Assembly (NCBI GenBank): GCA_026545765.1
Contig: JAIFAC010000155.1
Location: 1-64,000, forward strand
DNA from: Plantago major
Lineage: Eukaryota > Streptophyta > Magnoliopsida > Lamiales > Plantaginaceae
Reading direction: 5' to 3'
Length of the DNA: 64,000 bases
The translations under genes and the position numbers were made by a program. This document shows, in pieces, positions 48,301 through 61,500 of the stretch (positions are counted from its first letter, which is position 1; the number at the start of each line of letters is the position of its first letter). A model generated the notes under the pieces. It was not told the origin of the DNA. It searched no databases and was given only the letters and a program-made list of their open reading frames with translations.

Positions 48301-48907
48301 GCCAGCAGGTAACTGACATACTACTGAGTATTAGATATCCTATATTTATTCTTTCACACACACACTTGGTTCATATATATACTACCTTATACGGAAAGCC
48401 AATCTCATGTTTAATATTGTTGCTATGTGCCAGAGAGGAGCTACTGGTGTTGAAGGTAAAGCATTTGACTCATATGAATGCTTTAGAATACTTTCAATAT
48501 ACAGTATGGCCATTATCTAACTGTGTTTTTTGTACTTATCTACTTCCTCAGGGAATTGGACAGAAGATAGCAGAATATATCGTAGAGCTAAGGGAAACAA
48601 GCCCTCTAAAAACGGTAAATAACATAACGTTACACCAAGAACCATGTCTGATATTGATATGACACTTGACTTAAAGATTTTTGTTTTGTGGTTGTAGCTA
48701 ACTGACCTTGAGAAGATAGGCCTTTCATCAAAGCAGGTAAGCCAATTGCTTTTAATTTATTTTTTCTTTGGTTCTTCTTCAGTGTTTGGCTTGGCATACC
48801 ATTACACTCACTTAAACAATCTTTTTCAACTCTCTTTGCAGGTTCACAACATGTTTGGAACAGCTGCAAAAGGAGTCTTTCGAAAAATAGCAGACAACAA
48901 CTACTAG
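45362..48907 (+). CDS. Kinesin, KIN-10/Kid (KIF22)-like, with C-terminal HhH
   Basis: Microtubule motor of the KIN-10 family, whose animal relative Kid moves chromosome arms. Thirteen exons: 45362-45618, 45741-45909, 46256-46647, 46750-46952, 47044-47354, 47436-47499, 47730-47790, 47916-48154, 48262-48308, 48434-48455, 48552-48614, 48698-48736, 48842-48907. Motor motifs: [11 protein letters not shown]-loop [10 protein letters not shown] near 45880, switch I NDVSSRSH near 46540, switch II LIDLAG near 46635 (followed by NEDN across the intron). The tail ends in a helix-hairpin-helix: [20 protein letters not shown], then [15 protein letters not shown], the DNA-binding fold of Kid. One-base losses are evident at about 46258 (GGAGC for GGAAGC) and 46622 (GGAAG for GGAAAG), and a cluster losing three bases at 46897-46925 replaces the conserved ILQDSLGG with ITGFSWGR. 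With the two single bases added, all phases fit to 644 residues. Confidence 0.9.
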
Positions 48908-49596
48908 TTGTTAAGTGCATACTGTGCTGTTTTCCTATATTCGTTCGTAGTTTAGCTGTTTGCACTAGGATCTGTATTGTATTGTTGGGTTTGAGATGTA
49001 ATACAGTTGATAGGGACCATGTATCAGTTTTATTTGAGAACATACAGTTTGGATTGTGAATTGTTGCTAGGAGAGTTAGAAGTTGTCAGTTTGCCAATGT
49101 CTGCTAGTCTTATTTGCAAAGACTAGTGAGGACAAGAGATTTGTAGATTAGTTTGTAAATATTATTTGAGGACATGCAGATTACATTGTAGACATTTGTA
49201 GATCAGTTTGTAACAAGTCGCGTTGGTTAGTCCATTTGATTGTCGCGTGTGGATATACCCTTTCGTGGCAAGTAACGTTATATATTTGTAAACCATGATT
49301 AAGATCGAATTTAAACCACATCATATTTAATTTATCACGTCACTAATCGAGATTCTATTTATCTTTCTTATTTTTATTTGGCCAATAATAATGAAGTTGG
49401 TTGATGATTATTCCATTTCTTAAAATTTTTGTAAAGCATATTATGATATCAAACAGTTAGTACTATTTTTTTAACTTAATGACTATTTTAAAAATTCAAA
49501 GTTCAAATATATGGATATTGTTTATCCTAAGGAGAAAAAATAAAGAAATTAAGGAAAGAATAATATGTGAAGCCTTGGAATTTTGAAACAGTTTAA
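48908..49596. other. Intergenic, 3' flank of kinesin
   Basis: Holds the kinesin 3' untranslated region (up to roughly 49.1 kb) and AT-rich DNA. No ORF or element ends are seen before the MITE at 49597. Confidence 0.4.
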
Positions 49597-50318
49597 GAGC
49601 ATCTCCATCAGAGTTGCAACGGAGAGTTGCAACTCTCATGCAACTCATTTTGGACTCCAGTGAGTAAAATGATTATATCCTAATCCCAAAATTTGGGGCG
49701 AGGCCCAAGCGCCCCAACCCCTCCCCCCCCCCCCTTTTTTCCTTTTCTTTTCTTCTTAGATTTGTTTTTATTTTCTCTTTTTGTTTTTTTTATTTCTATT
49801 CCTTTTCTACTTTTATCTTTTTTATTATTTTTCATTTTTCTTGAATATTTCTATATGATAATAATTATATGTAGCAATAGAAATATACTTATACATTACT
49901 TCTAAAATTTAAAATACATATTAAAATCACACTTGTAAAATGTAGTATTTTAATTGTTGTAATTTTCATTTTCAATTATTTTAATTTTCAATTTCAAGTA
50001 TTGTAATTTTCAATTTTAAGTATTGTAGTTTTTAAGTAATGTAATTTTTATTTTCAAGTAATGTATTTTAAAAAAATTAATGTGATTTTGTTATAATTAA
50101 TTAACTACGTTTAAAATAAAGTCAAGAATAAAGTTTAAAAGGAAATGAGAAAAGAAAATGAATAATTAAGTTAGAAAGAAATGTTAAAAGAAAATAGATT
50201 TTGGGCCTCACTGTTGGAGTAGAGAATTGTGAAGAGTTGCAAAGTGAGTTGCAGTGAGTGGAATGCTGACGTGGCGGAGAGAGTGAGTTGCAGGGAGTTG
50301 CAACTGCTGGAGATGGAC
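49597..50318. mobile_element. Harbinger/PIF-like MITE (722 bp)
   Basis: The left end GAGCATCTCCATCAGAGTTG and the right end, on the other strand, GTCCATCTCCAGCAGTTGCA are inverted repeats of about 24 bases. A TAA on each side (49594-49596 and 50319-50321) fits the 3-bp TWA duplication of PIF/Harbinger elements. Subterminal GAGTTGCA motifs recur in both ends. The inside has a C-run (49722-49735) and AT-rich DNA with short GTAATTTTCA/TATTGTA-type repeats; it encodes no transposase. Confidence 0.75.
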
Positions 50319-51061
50319 TAAAGGAATTGAGAGTTAATCATAGTAATATAGTGCATTTATTTTTGAAATTTTATCCATAGGAACTTTAAATTTAAACGTT
50401 TTTTATATAGAGTAATCTTAGATCGAGTGGCCAACTGGGTTATGGAGGATTCTTAGGTTGGACGACCAACTAGTAATCTTTCGATGTGTGAAGTAGTGGG
50501 GGATAAAGTGGCCGGAAAAGTACACATGTGTTGTGTTGGTAGTTTATGTTGTATCACGTACAATTTATTTATGTGATTCCCGCGAAAATTAGTTGGGCCT
50601 GGGACATTACTGAGGCCCAATAGGTTGGTTAGAGTTGACAAAACTGAAATCTTAAACGAAGACTAAGACAGTGGTTTTCCCAGCTATGGCGATAAAATCC
50701 CCATCCCCAATCGATCTTCTTCTAGGGTTTTTGATTTCCTTTCTTCTTCTTCTTCTTCTTCTTCCTTCCCAATCTTGACAATTCTTAACAAACCCCTTTC
50801 TCTCCAGATCCCTCTTGCTCTTCCGATCCATACACAATTCATCATTACCCCCTTCAAATACAACCGAAACAGATCGTATAATACTGTTGAATTCAAATTG
50901 AAGTGAAGAAGAGAACAATTTACGAGGTCCCAGGATTTCTACAGTATTTATATAAAGTTCAGCAATCAGCATACATATATTATTCATAATTCTTTGTGTT
51001 TGTTGCCTGGAAATTTGTTTCTGAATCTTCAACCCCCTTTGCACACCAACTGTTTGATATA
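50319..51061. other. Intergenic and leader of the coiled-coil gene
   Basis: Contains a CTT microsatellite at about 50743-50764 and CT-rich leader-like DNA up to the ATG at 51062. A long minus-strand frame here (51224-50652) follows from the (CTT)n run read backwards as polyarginine and is not a gene. Confidence 0.45.
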
Positions 51062-51481
51062 ATGGAAGCTCAGAAATTGCCTCCACCAATGGATGGCTTT
51101 CAGCAAAAGTCCAAGTCCAAGAAGAAGAAGACGACGTTGGGGCAACCACAGCCACCTGGAGATACGTCCGCTCGCAAGGGGCAAAAGCCCCCCAAAAGAA
51201 GCAGTCCCATGAATGGAGTTTCACCGTTGCTCCAACAACGACAGCTCACTCCTGATTCACAGCAGGACTCCTCCGCGTTCGCTAACGAGTACCGGACACT
51301 GAGGCGGAAGTATTTGCTATTGGAGGAGGAGAGTTTTGCATTGGGGAGACAGTTGCAGGGTGTGGAAGATGAAGTTAAGGCGCTCGAAGATGAAAAGACA
51401 TCGCTTTTGGATGAGCTTGTGGTATTGGAAGGCCTTGTTGATCCGTCTGAAGTTCGGCATAACGGACAAAGGTTGCCCTGA
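51062..51481 (+). CDS. Small coiled-coil protein of unknown function, 139 aa
   Basis: A single-exon frame, first ATG at 51062 and TGA at 51479-51481. Residues 1-55 are Lys/Pro/Gln-rich and disordered (KSKSKKKKTT, RKGQKPPKRSSP), with a likely nuclear localisation signal. Residues 75-132 form a coiled coil, EYRTLRRKYLLLEEESFALG then LQGVEDEVKALEDEKTSLLD, ending LVVLEGLVDPSE. I recall similar small proteins in many eudicots, where they are annotated as uncharacterised or golgin-like. No enzymatic motif is present. It lies about 1.1 kb from the end of PRT6 and converges with it. The frame is intact, so it is probably a real gene. Confidence 0.75.
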   Translation: MEAQKLPPPMDGFQQKSKSKKKKTTLGQPQPPGDTSARKGQKPPKRSSPMNGVSPLLQQRQLTPDSQQDSSAFANEYRTLRRKYLLLEEESFALGRQLQGVEDEVKALEDEKTSLLDELVVLEGLVDPSEVRHNGQRLP

Positions 51482-52595
51482 CTTGTGATGCAAGGGAATT
51501 GTCTGGGGTTTAATGGTGTGTGAATACAAGTACTAGCTTTTACATTAGATGGATTATCATGCTTGCTGATGATGAATGTAACATTTATCTATGAACAAAG
51601 GATCCGTCAAGTTTTCGCCTTTGTTGATGAATGATGATTTAGTTACCCGTGTGTGGTCTTTACTTGGTGTGCAACTTTTTTTCTGGTTTGAGGATGAACT
51701 TGTAGTCGTTACTACTGTATGTGCTTAACTGCTTACATCTATGGATTTTCTTGCTTGATTAACTTCTGAGTTCTGTCTGTGCTTATATCATCTCTTGCTT
51801 CAGTTTCTCTCAATTGTCACCACCAATAATGGCTTGAAGGCTGAAAAGCCAAAGAATGTGCTTGCTTGTATTCAATCTTTGAACGCATTTCTGCCATTTT
51901 GAATGGCAATTTTTTTACATCTAGTCTGGATATTGAACTTATAGGTCATCTCAGTGTTGTTTTTCTGCGTGAAACCGATTTTCCAGGCAATGATTTGATG
52001 CACAATCACCATAAGAACTGCCCCATGTTAGCTTATACGAAGTGAGTAGTGACCCCCAACTTTTGATTTTTACACACCCTATATAGAAAATATTTCAACA
52101 TTTTACCATGAATTTGAGAATGTGGGAGGTAAAAGATAACCCCAAAACAAGTGCTTATCATAAACTATAGCAGAATATACTACAAAACGAGTCCAATTAT
52201 CATCAAACTATACAGGTGCATGACAGAAATAGTGCTTCTGTTCGAGAAACTACATATCTAATTCACTCCCAGCTTGAGGTTACACCAAATCTTCCCCTGC
52301 TGCAACAGTAGGGGACTGGTAAGTAATTAGTAAAAATGGGCTGGTCAAACACAGAATGAAATGCTATTAAAAATTGATATCCAATGATTGAATTCATACC
52401 ATTTCAGATCTGTACAAATAGACACCCCAGCCACGGCTTCTTGGATCCTCAAGCGAGATACATAATCTACACCCCGACAGCAAGATTCAGGGTGCAGTTG
52501 CATTATATATGGAAGAAAGATTGCAGCAGTAAGTGCGCAGTACAAGGCCAAACCTTATTAGGGAGGGGGGATGACATCTATTTTACTCCAAAATA
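51482..52595. other. Intergenic between two convergent genes
   Basis: 3' flanks of the coiled-coil gene and PRT6. No ORF with support and no repeat structures are seen. Confidence 0.4.
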
Positions 52596-55500
52596 CTAGA
52601 ACACAAAAAAGGCACCAAGAGTTGTTTGCCGAAGCACCTTTGGACTCCGATCAAGGCCATGCGAAGCCACCTATAAATAAGTATCACAATTTTATGAGAA
52701 TTTGAAACTAAGTATCAAACAAACTGAACCCAGAAGAATTAGAGACCCCTTCACAGGAAGCAAACCCAACTTACCATATGTGTTAATGCTGCATAACGTT
52801 CTTCATTTAAAAACAAGGGCTTTCCCCTATGCATATCATTGTCCTGCAAGAACATGGGGGGGGGGGTCCTCAGATGTAGACATTCATGACACGTAATATT
52901 AAATGGTATCAACATATCATCTAGGAAGCTTTGGGATATGCTATGTGCTGATTGGCAAGCAAAAAATTGAACAGACAAGAAACTTCACGGCATTTAGTAG
53001 GATGATCACAAACTGAAGTGTATAACTGAATGCAACAAGAAGAGCACTTAAATTCATGGAAGAGGAGAAGTCTTTAGAACAAATCAAGTAAAACTGTGAA
53101 CAGCTCACCAATAACAGGCAGTCAATTATGCATGTGTGAATAGAAAAACCACTGCCTTCATTGTTAAAATGCAATGCAGAAAGAAGACAGTGAAGCCAAA
53201 TAGAGATTCTTAGTTTAGATGACATGATCCAATCCACTCCCAGATGTAGAATCAGTGTTATTATCTCAATGGAAAACATATATCTTGAGAAAAAGAACGC
53301 ATAAGAGTACAACCAGCTGGAAATTTTTTTCTTTTAAGCAACTTAATGTCCATGTGTATGGCTATTGTTAAACCCGTCTCTCCACTGTTACTCCCTCTGT
53401 TCCATCATAGAATCCATTTCGATCAATTCACACAGACCTATACATTTCACTAATTATGAGATCGAAAGACCATAGTACATTTTGTTTATCAGTAATAAGC
53501 TAGGAAGTACTGATACATATATGAAATACGGATAAAGATACATCAATGTCTCGAAAAAAATGATATGCATGCGTCAAGCGTAACTTCATAGTTCTTACTT
53601 TCTTAATATATTTAATACATCACATATATGTTCCAAAGAAAAGATCAGGGGTATGAAACCTCTAACTCTCCAATACCTATCAAAGCCAAGGAAAAGTAAT
53701 GCAACCACTAAGTCTCTAAAATCTTTATACTAGTATTAAAGAAGGAAAAAGGCCAAAATACACATTGCCAGTGTCTCATGGTGTATTCATTAATACAGTT
53801 ACACCAGGCTGGAGAAAGCAACAGTGCTTCATAGTATATGTAATAAACATATATTCCCAATACAAATTCAGTTGTAATCCATCTGGCCTTTTACAAGCTT
53901 CCTCACCCTTTGTTTACGGTGTTCCATGACAAGCTCTCCTCCCAAAATGGCAATTTTTTATCCGATTGATCAATTTTGTTTTTTGTCTCTCATATTTTAT
54001 TACCCACTTAAAAATTCACAAACCATATGTTTATTAATTTTCCATTTATAAAGTAACTCAATGGAAAGCTTGTAAGAATATGGACGAATACTTTGGAACA
54101 AGATCATGGAAAGAAATGGAAAAGCATATATTAGAACTTTCTTAATGTTTCTATGCAACTTTTCTATGTCTAGAAAGTAAATATAAATTTTTCTATATTT
54201 TCTTACACATATACAACTTCTAACCCAGCCTATTATTGATAACATCCGTCTGCGGTCTCATGTTCTAAATCAAAAATGTCACTAATGATTTACACCAACA
54301 TTGGCATCCTGTGACACTTGCATAACGAAATGGTCTTGTGCATAGAAAAAAGTAGGAGCAATTTCATCCAATACTCTCGATGTATTTCACTTTTTAGCCG
54401 CTGGAAAAACCGGCAGAAGCTAAATCGATGTAGGAGTTCTATAGCATAGAAGTTACCAATCTGAATAGCAGTACTTTTATGCCTAAAAACACGAAGGCCA
54501 GTTTGAGCTTCTGTTCAACAATTTACCTACAATTGATACTGTAGCTGCTTCTAGTAACCTGCTAAACCAAAGAAAGATTGCCTACCAGTGGGAAAGAAAA
54601 GTGAACTATTTTACCTCTTCACCAAACGAATCCAAGTAGGGAGATGGCCAAGGTGCTTGGCGTGCCGACCTCTGAAGCAAGATTGTCGTTCTCTGCAGAA
54701 TATATTGCGGATCGATTACAACATTGACAATGATAAATTCCTACCAGAGATTACCAAAAATCATAAGATGTTAAAGAAAGTTGGAACATACTCTAATCAT
54801 TAGGAATACACCAATTCCAGCCCCACAGTCCAGTGCATGAGACTGACAAGAACTTTCCCTTCACATAATAGATCCAAAGAGTCATAAAGGGATTCTTAAG
54901 ACTGAATTATGGGAAAAATAGTTTGTTATAGATTAAACATTCAATTCATCGAGACCTGCAACAATGCCTCCAGTTAGGAGAGCACAATTCTCCACACATC
55001 AAACACAATGCAGGCTCATCCTTTGCAGATCCACATCTGGGACAAGTCTTTTTAATATATCTGTTGTCATTACAAGCTGCAATTAATCACAAGAATACAC
55101 AAGTAAACACAACTCCAGCAACTTCATCAAGGAATTACAAAGAACCTTTGCAACAAATCCTGGTAAAGATGAGGCAAATGAATCAGCTTAAATGGAACGG
55201 CGGGAGCACATCTTGAAATAAGCAGTTTATTATTTTCAGATGCTTCTGGAAAATGTGAAAGCCATCTCATAGCTGTCGATCGAGATTTTTCATCCTTGAA
55301 TATGACGGGAAGGGAAGGAATTTTAAACATTTTCTCAAGCTTTTCAATTTCAGGAAGCTCTTCAGTAGATGAAAGAGCGCTCTCTAACCCATCACCGGAG
55401 ATCCCACCAAATGGCATTATATTTGAGCAGTTTATTAGTTTCCAAAGTAATGCACATCTCCGCAAATAAGGAAAGGTTAAGCTGCGGATTGAATTATTGA

Positions 55501-58500
55501 AATCATAAGCAGGATAAACACTGTTGGAATCAAAGCACTGCATAGCTTCACCCCAATCACTCATTACACGGACTACCAGATCAGGTTTGTTCTTTCTCTT
55601 GCAAAGTGCCGAAATAGCCTGAAACGTAACATGAATACTATTTATGACAAGAAACCATTGTAAGCGCAATGTTAGAATAGAGGAGAAACTTTTACCTGAA
55701 TTACAGTAACAAGGTAAAAAACATGGACAAGGGACAAAAGAGTCTCCTTGCAGGATAACACTGGTCGTGGAAGGCAAAATAGCACCCACATCAATGATGA
55801 AAACCCATCATAGGCTAGAACAGGTTGACTTGCCCGTCTCCAAAACCGAGAATCCGGATACTCTACTTCGTCGGCCTTTTCCAAGATATAAAGCATATCA
55901 CCTGTAAATTAAAATATTATGGACTGATATAACCCACAGTATTCAAAAGAAGAAGCTCCATCCCCTTCTTTCTGAAGGAGCAATAAGACAACAAATTATA
56001 GAATCACAAAGCTACTTCCATAGAAAATATAATTTGCAAAATATCAATTGGAACACCATCTTAGGAGATCCCTCCATGGATTTATTTCAACTTACACGGA
56101 AACTGGACCATTTTTTTTAGGTAAACGGCCAGCTACATCCTTTTTCCCCCCTCCAATAACATAAAAATGACTTAAATGACCTCGAAGGTGCTTTAAAAGA
56201 TAAAATTTTATGTTCCACAAAATATGCAAGAGATAATTGTATCGTGAAAAATTACGGAATATCACATCATTTGTATTACCCGGTTCCTAGCTGGCATAAA
56301 ATAGTAAAATTTTCAAAACTAGTTGTACTTTTTCCAAAAGTAAATATGCAAAATAATCACTGAAGGAACTTACATGCTGGGTAATTGGATGATGTATCTG
56401 GAACAATCCTATGGCATAAAGACCTTGCAAAGAGTTGTATGCCACGTAATCTTAAAAGAACAGAAGCTGGGTTTGCTTTTTGTGTGCTTTGCGTAACATT
56501 CAATAGTACGGATAATATAAATCCACTTGATGAATCAAGTTCTTTGTACAAAGCTGCAAGACTGTAATTCGGACTCATTGAACTTTTCCTTGACCGAGCA
56601 GCAATTTCAGATGATATGAGAGAGTACTTCAGTGTGTCCCACAAAATCAAAGAGTCGCTTACCCTGCCGGTCTTTAAAACCTTATCTCGGTCAGGATAGT
56701 ACATCCCACGTAGTAAATTAATAGTAAGTTCAATATTTGGTTGTTTCACACTATGAGTAGGAATAGCATTTAGAATCTGACTACTTCCGGCCACATCTGC
56801 AGCCCTGTGCAAAAACGACAGGCCATCTTGCACGTGGAGGGAAAATTCCTCCTCCGGTAAGCACATAGGGCTACTAACATCGGCTGAGCAGGACAGAGAT
56901 TGAGGAACCTTTTTTGAATCTCCAGGCAAAGCAGGCAGGACAGAGTTTGCAAGTCCTCGGCACACAGGACAGAGGAATTCACCCTGTTAAAACATATAAG
57001 CATTATCAATACATCATCAAAGCTGAAGTAGTACAAAAGCAAATTGATTATACCAGGTCAGGATCCGCAACTTGCACTCCTTCAAAATTAAGTCTTCTAT
57101 GATTTCTGTTTACACAAAATAAAACAAATTAATATACCAGGACCCAGAGTGGAGCCTCAAAACACAGATATCACATATCATGTTATATGTTGTACATAAA
57201 GTATAAGTTAACAGGTTCACACTAAGTTTCGGCTGTACAACACGCATGCATATCTAGGAGCAGCCGTTTAGATAATGGCTTGTGAAATTGACCACCCCAA
57301 AGCACATAAAAGGAACCCCCAAAAGGGACCCTATCCGATTAGGAGAGGCACCCTTCAGTAAATCAGTACCCCATAAGAATTGCAAATTCAATCTAACACT
57401 GACGCCAAGCAGCTCCAAAGCCGCCACTCAACAGATGAATAAAAAAGACAAGAGGCAATATTAAATGAAGAGTATTCAGGAAAGCTAATGATAAGATCGA
57501 AAATGGACAAACGCAGATTTTACAGCATGGATGGAAAAATGTGGCAACTTATGGTGAATATGACAAGTGACATGCTCGTTCACACTTCGCACAGGAGATT
57601 GAGATGTGTCCAGGTGCATAGGAAAGCAGCAAAATAATATTATACTGGTCAACGCATTGTTAATTACATTCCTTGTACAAAATGATAGAATTGAAGTTTG
57701 GATTTCAAGCGTGATTATTGTGAAAGAACTTCATCAATTTTTCAAACATCTTGGTTCTTTTTCTTGGTATAGTTAGCCATCCATCATTCGTCCTATTGGG
57801 ACTCTGGAAAAAAAATCATGCAATTCCTTTATTGATATTCTAATGTAATTTTTAATTTATAATTTTAGATATATCACCTGGTTCTTTTACTTGGTATACT
57901 TCGCCATCCATCATTTGAACTACTTGCACTTAAAAAAACTTCATACAATTCCTTATCGATATTCTAATGTGATTTTTTATTTAGATATTTACTGTAGTCT
58001 TTTTATCATTGCAACAAAATCTCGTAAAATGGAGTTGTAGGTCAATCAAAGCAACTCAAGCTGTAGAAATCATTGTTATATTTTTTTTACGAGAAAGATT
58101 AGATAATATAAATAAAGAGCATGTCCTAACAAATACCTGATATTTTTGTTATTGTACTCACTTTTTCCAAAAACTTAATAATTAGAGATTTAACTCTTTA
58201 GATCCATATGAATATGAAAACAAATAAGAACACTGAAACTACAGAAAGGTCCATGGTCTCTTAGTCGGTTCTCTACAACAAATAGGGGTGTAAAAATCGG
58301 AGCAGGAGGTGATGAAGATGCTTAGTATAAGGAGCAAGGGTAATGGAAAACAAAGGATACATACCTGTCTCTGAGTGATTGCAAATAACGATCAAGACAG
58401 CCTTGATGCACCGCATGTCCACAGGAGGAGATATATATCCCATCACCACCAGAAGGACCAAAGTCGTCATACCCTTGACGCACTATACTAGTTTTTGATT

Positions 58501-61500
58501 GCATCCCGCTAACCTGAGAAGCTGAAGGAAGATCCGGTGTCTCCTTAGGCAACGCAGCTATATATTTACCAAGCAGGAGAGATTCAGAAGTGCTTATTCT
58601 TGCAGTTCCCCCAGCAGCTGAAAATCTATCATCATTTATATCTAACTCCAACTTATTGGAATCTGATGAAGAACTTCTAATCAATAAATACATGTCTTCT
58701 TCCCATGTCTCAGGGGACAATGCTGTCCTCTCTCTTGCATCTTTCGGCAGGCTAGGAAGTTCAACATTCTTAACAGAAGGGAATCGAGTCTTAACAAACT
58801 CAAGAAGAGCATGTACTTCCTTAGGTTGTCCAGCGTGGGCAAAATCATTTACAGCAATCAGGATGGATTCTACCAACTGAGAAGATGTAACAGTTTCCAA
58901 GTCACCAGAAGCACTGCTGGAGGCTTTATCCTTTCTTCTTGTACTGACAGAAACATCATCTTTGCCAGAGCTACCAGTTTCTTCCCATGTAGGTGGCTCT
59001 CGGCCAACAAATGTCAAAAGCCTAGATTTCTTTATTAAAAAGTGAGAGTAAGGATAAGGAAAATCTCAGATATGAAATGTCAATAGCTAGTTCCATGACA
59101 GCATTTTAGATCTTAATTTACTATGGCATGAGGAAAATAACACAAGTTTCATTTACCTGTAGAAAAGCTAAGAATGCTACCGGGTTTCTAGATTTTGCAT
59201 TGTGGCAAAGAGAACAAATAACTTCAGGTGATTCTGTGAAGTCACTAGGGGTTTCAGAATCATATGGTTCTTCCTCACATTTAGCATCATCCATCTCCTC
59301 ATCTTCATTGGAATGAAAGTTCTCCATAAACTTTGATTGCTGGGCGCGCATTTTTTCCTTTGCAAAAAATTCAAACAGTGATGAGAACTAAAAAGTCCTA
59401 ATTCCACTAACTATAAGTAGAAAAATACAAAGTAGACAGAAAATCATTACTCATGAGCCTTATTAAACATTAATCTCAATTTCTAAAAGAGTGTAGACAC
59501 ATGTTAACCTAATGAAGAATTGTTATCCAAGACAAACTAAGCAGAAGACACTAATTTAGTAAACTCGAAATGATGAAAGGAATATTAGCAATTGCAGTTC
59601 GAACATAACGCAAACAGTAGCTTCACTTTTCAATTTGAGATGACATTCTCTTATGGACAATGAATCAGAAACATCATTCTAGTAGCCCAAGCTGAAGAGT
59701 AATAATTAAAATTTGAGCGCAAAGTAGAAACGAGCCTTGTGAGAGTCAAGGGGAGGTGTCTCTGTGGGGATCCAAGATCAGATTATCTTGAGCTTGTAGA
59801 CCAAATGAATATATAATTCCAAAAAATATTTCTGTGGGGGCCATGAAAATTTTATTGAAGAGGTTATTAATTTATCGAAATATAAATTTAGCATGTGACT
59901 GAGTTCGGTGCAGAGAAACTATTAATTAATAGAGCTTATCAGTTGGCAGTTATTAATTTAAAGAGGTTTACACACACAGACACCCCTCTTGTATGTTTAT
60001 TCATAACTTGAGGTTTCCGAACAAGGTGAAAATGATGAGTGAGAGATTACATATGATCAATTAAACCGTACTTTATCATCTTGGATCACCATAACAAGAC
60101 GTGTGCATCTATATTCAGAGAAACCAAAAAAAGAAAGAAAAAATGAAAAGAAAAATACAAAAGGAAAGAAAGGAAAAAGGGAAAGGAAGAGGCTCACCAA
60201 TACTGCAGCCTGTCTTTCACGAGCCTTTGCTTTGCGCTTTTCACTCTCTGATACTGAATCAGTATCTTTTGCATATCCGATAAGTATAGAATGCGAAAAT
60301 TGATCGGCTAATTGAGGGGCAAGTTTCTGCAATTTGGTTAAGAATCCTGGTTCAAGCTCCATCAATGTCTTGATCAGCTTCACAATCAATGATGAAAGAC
60401 TAAAATTCCCAGCTTCCACAAAGTTCTCAGTGCTTTCCTTCTCATGCATCTTCATCAGCAACACAAGGAGTGACAACATGCTCTGACCACCATACTTGCT
60501 TGTGCATATTTCTTCAGTAGCAAAAGCCAATAGTGGTATCACGTCACCCACATAACATGAAGGATCACCATTTTTCTTGTGTACTTGGCATACATCCAAG
60601 GCCAGTGCCAATAAATGCAATGCAGTTAAAAGTACATCATCAGGAGCACGTGATAAGGTGTGATTGTCGGTGAAAGCGGCATAGAACAGAACCGAACGGA
60701 CAATTTGGAGGAGTGCCTTACAGGTAGCAATTTTAGCTAATCCTCTAAGAGGATAATAAATGTTTGACCATCTGGGAAGTTGAGCTGTCAATGCAGAAAC
60801 ATTACAAAAACGCAAGTATCTTTCTTCTGCAGCTTGTTGATCCCTTGAGTTCCAGCGAGGATGATATAGATCAAGTTCTTTCCAGTAAGATGAACGAAGC
60901 TTATACATACCCTGAGATACACAAATTACAAGAGTGCTTAAACATTACTATTACTACACAGTATCAGGGATTTATTCATTTGAACTAAAAGCAGACCTGA
61001 GTCATGCCAGATGGGTGAGAATATTCTGCAACTGTATTTAGTACTTCTTGCAGCTGATTCATTTTTGAGAGATCACGGGGAAGAGATTTGACTAGCTGGC
61101 TACGAGTAGCATCTCCGATTGAGAGCTTGTAAATCAACTCCCTTTGCAGACATTCGGCAGAGGTCATCCCACAAAATCTCCTTTCTTTCACAATTTGCAC
61201 TAGTAGTGTAAGCATTTCAGCAACCAGAGTCGGTTCATGCCTGAAAAGTAAATCAAACGAGAATAAATTTGAAACTAGTCATGATAGAATTCTGACAGAA
61301 GTATGAGAATTCTGAGGAAAAGTATATGTTTCCAATATGTCATCGCATAAGTCATAGGAGGAAATTATATACTACTATTAAACAATCACAAAAGCCATGG
61401 CCTAATTTGTTTAGTAACATGCTCCTCATTGTGTTTTACACTCATAGGCCTTTATGGGCTTCTACGTTCTAAGACAATCTGCAGGATATGTAAAGAACTA

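Noticed and set aside
50652..51224. 190-codon minus-strand frame overlapping the coiled-coil gene
   Set aside because: It is the antisense of the real gene and of a CTT microsatellite (giving a polyarginine tract), and shows no domain.
53385..53420. Stowaway MITE in the PRT6 intron
   Set aside because: Only one end-like string (ACTCCCTCTGTTCC) is visible; no partner end or TA duplication found.
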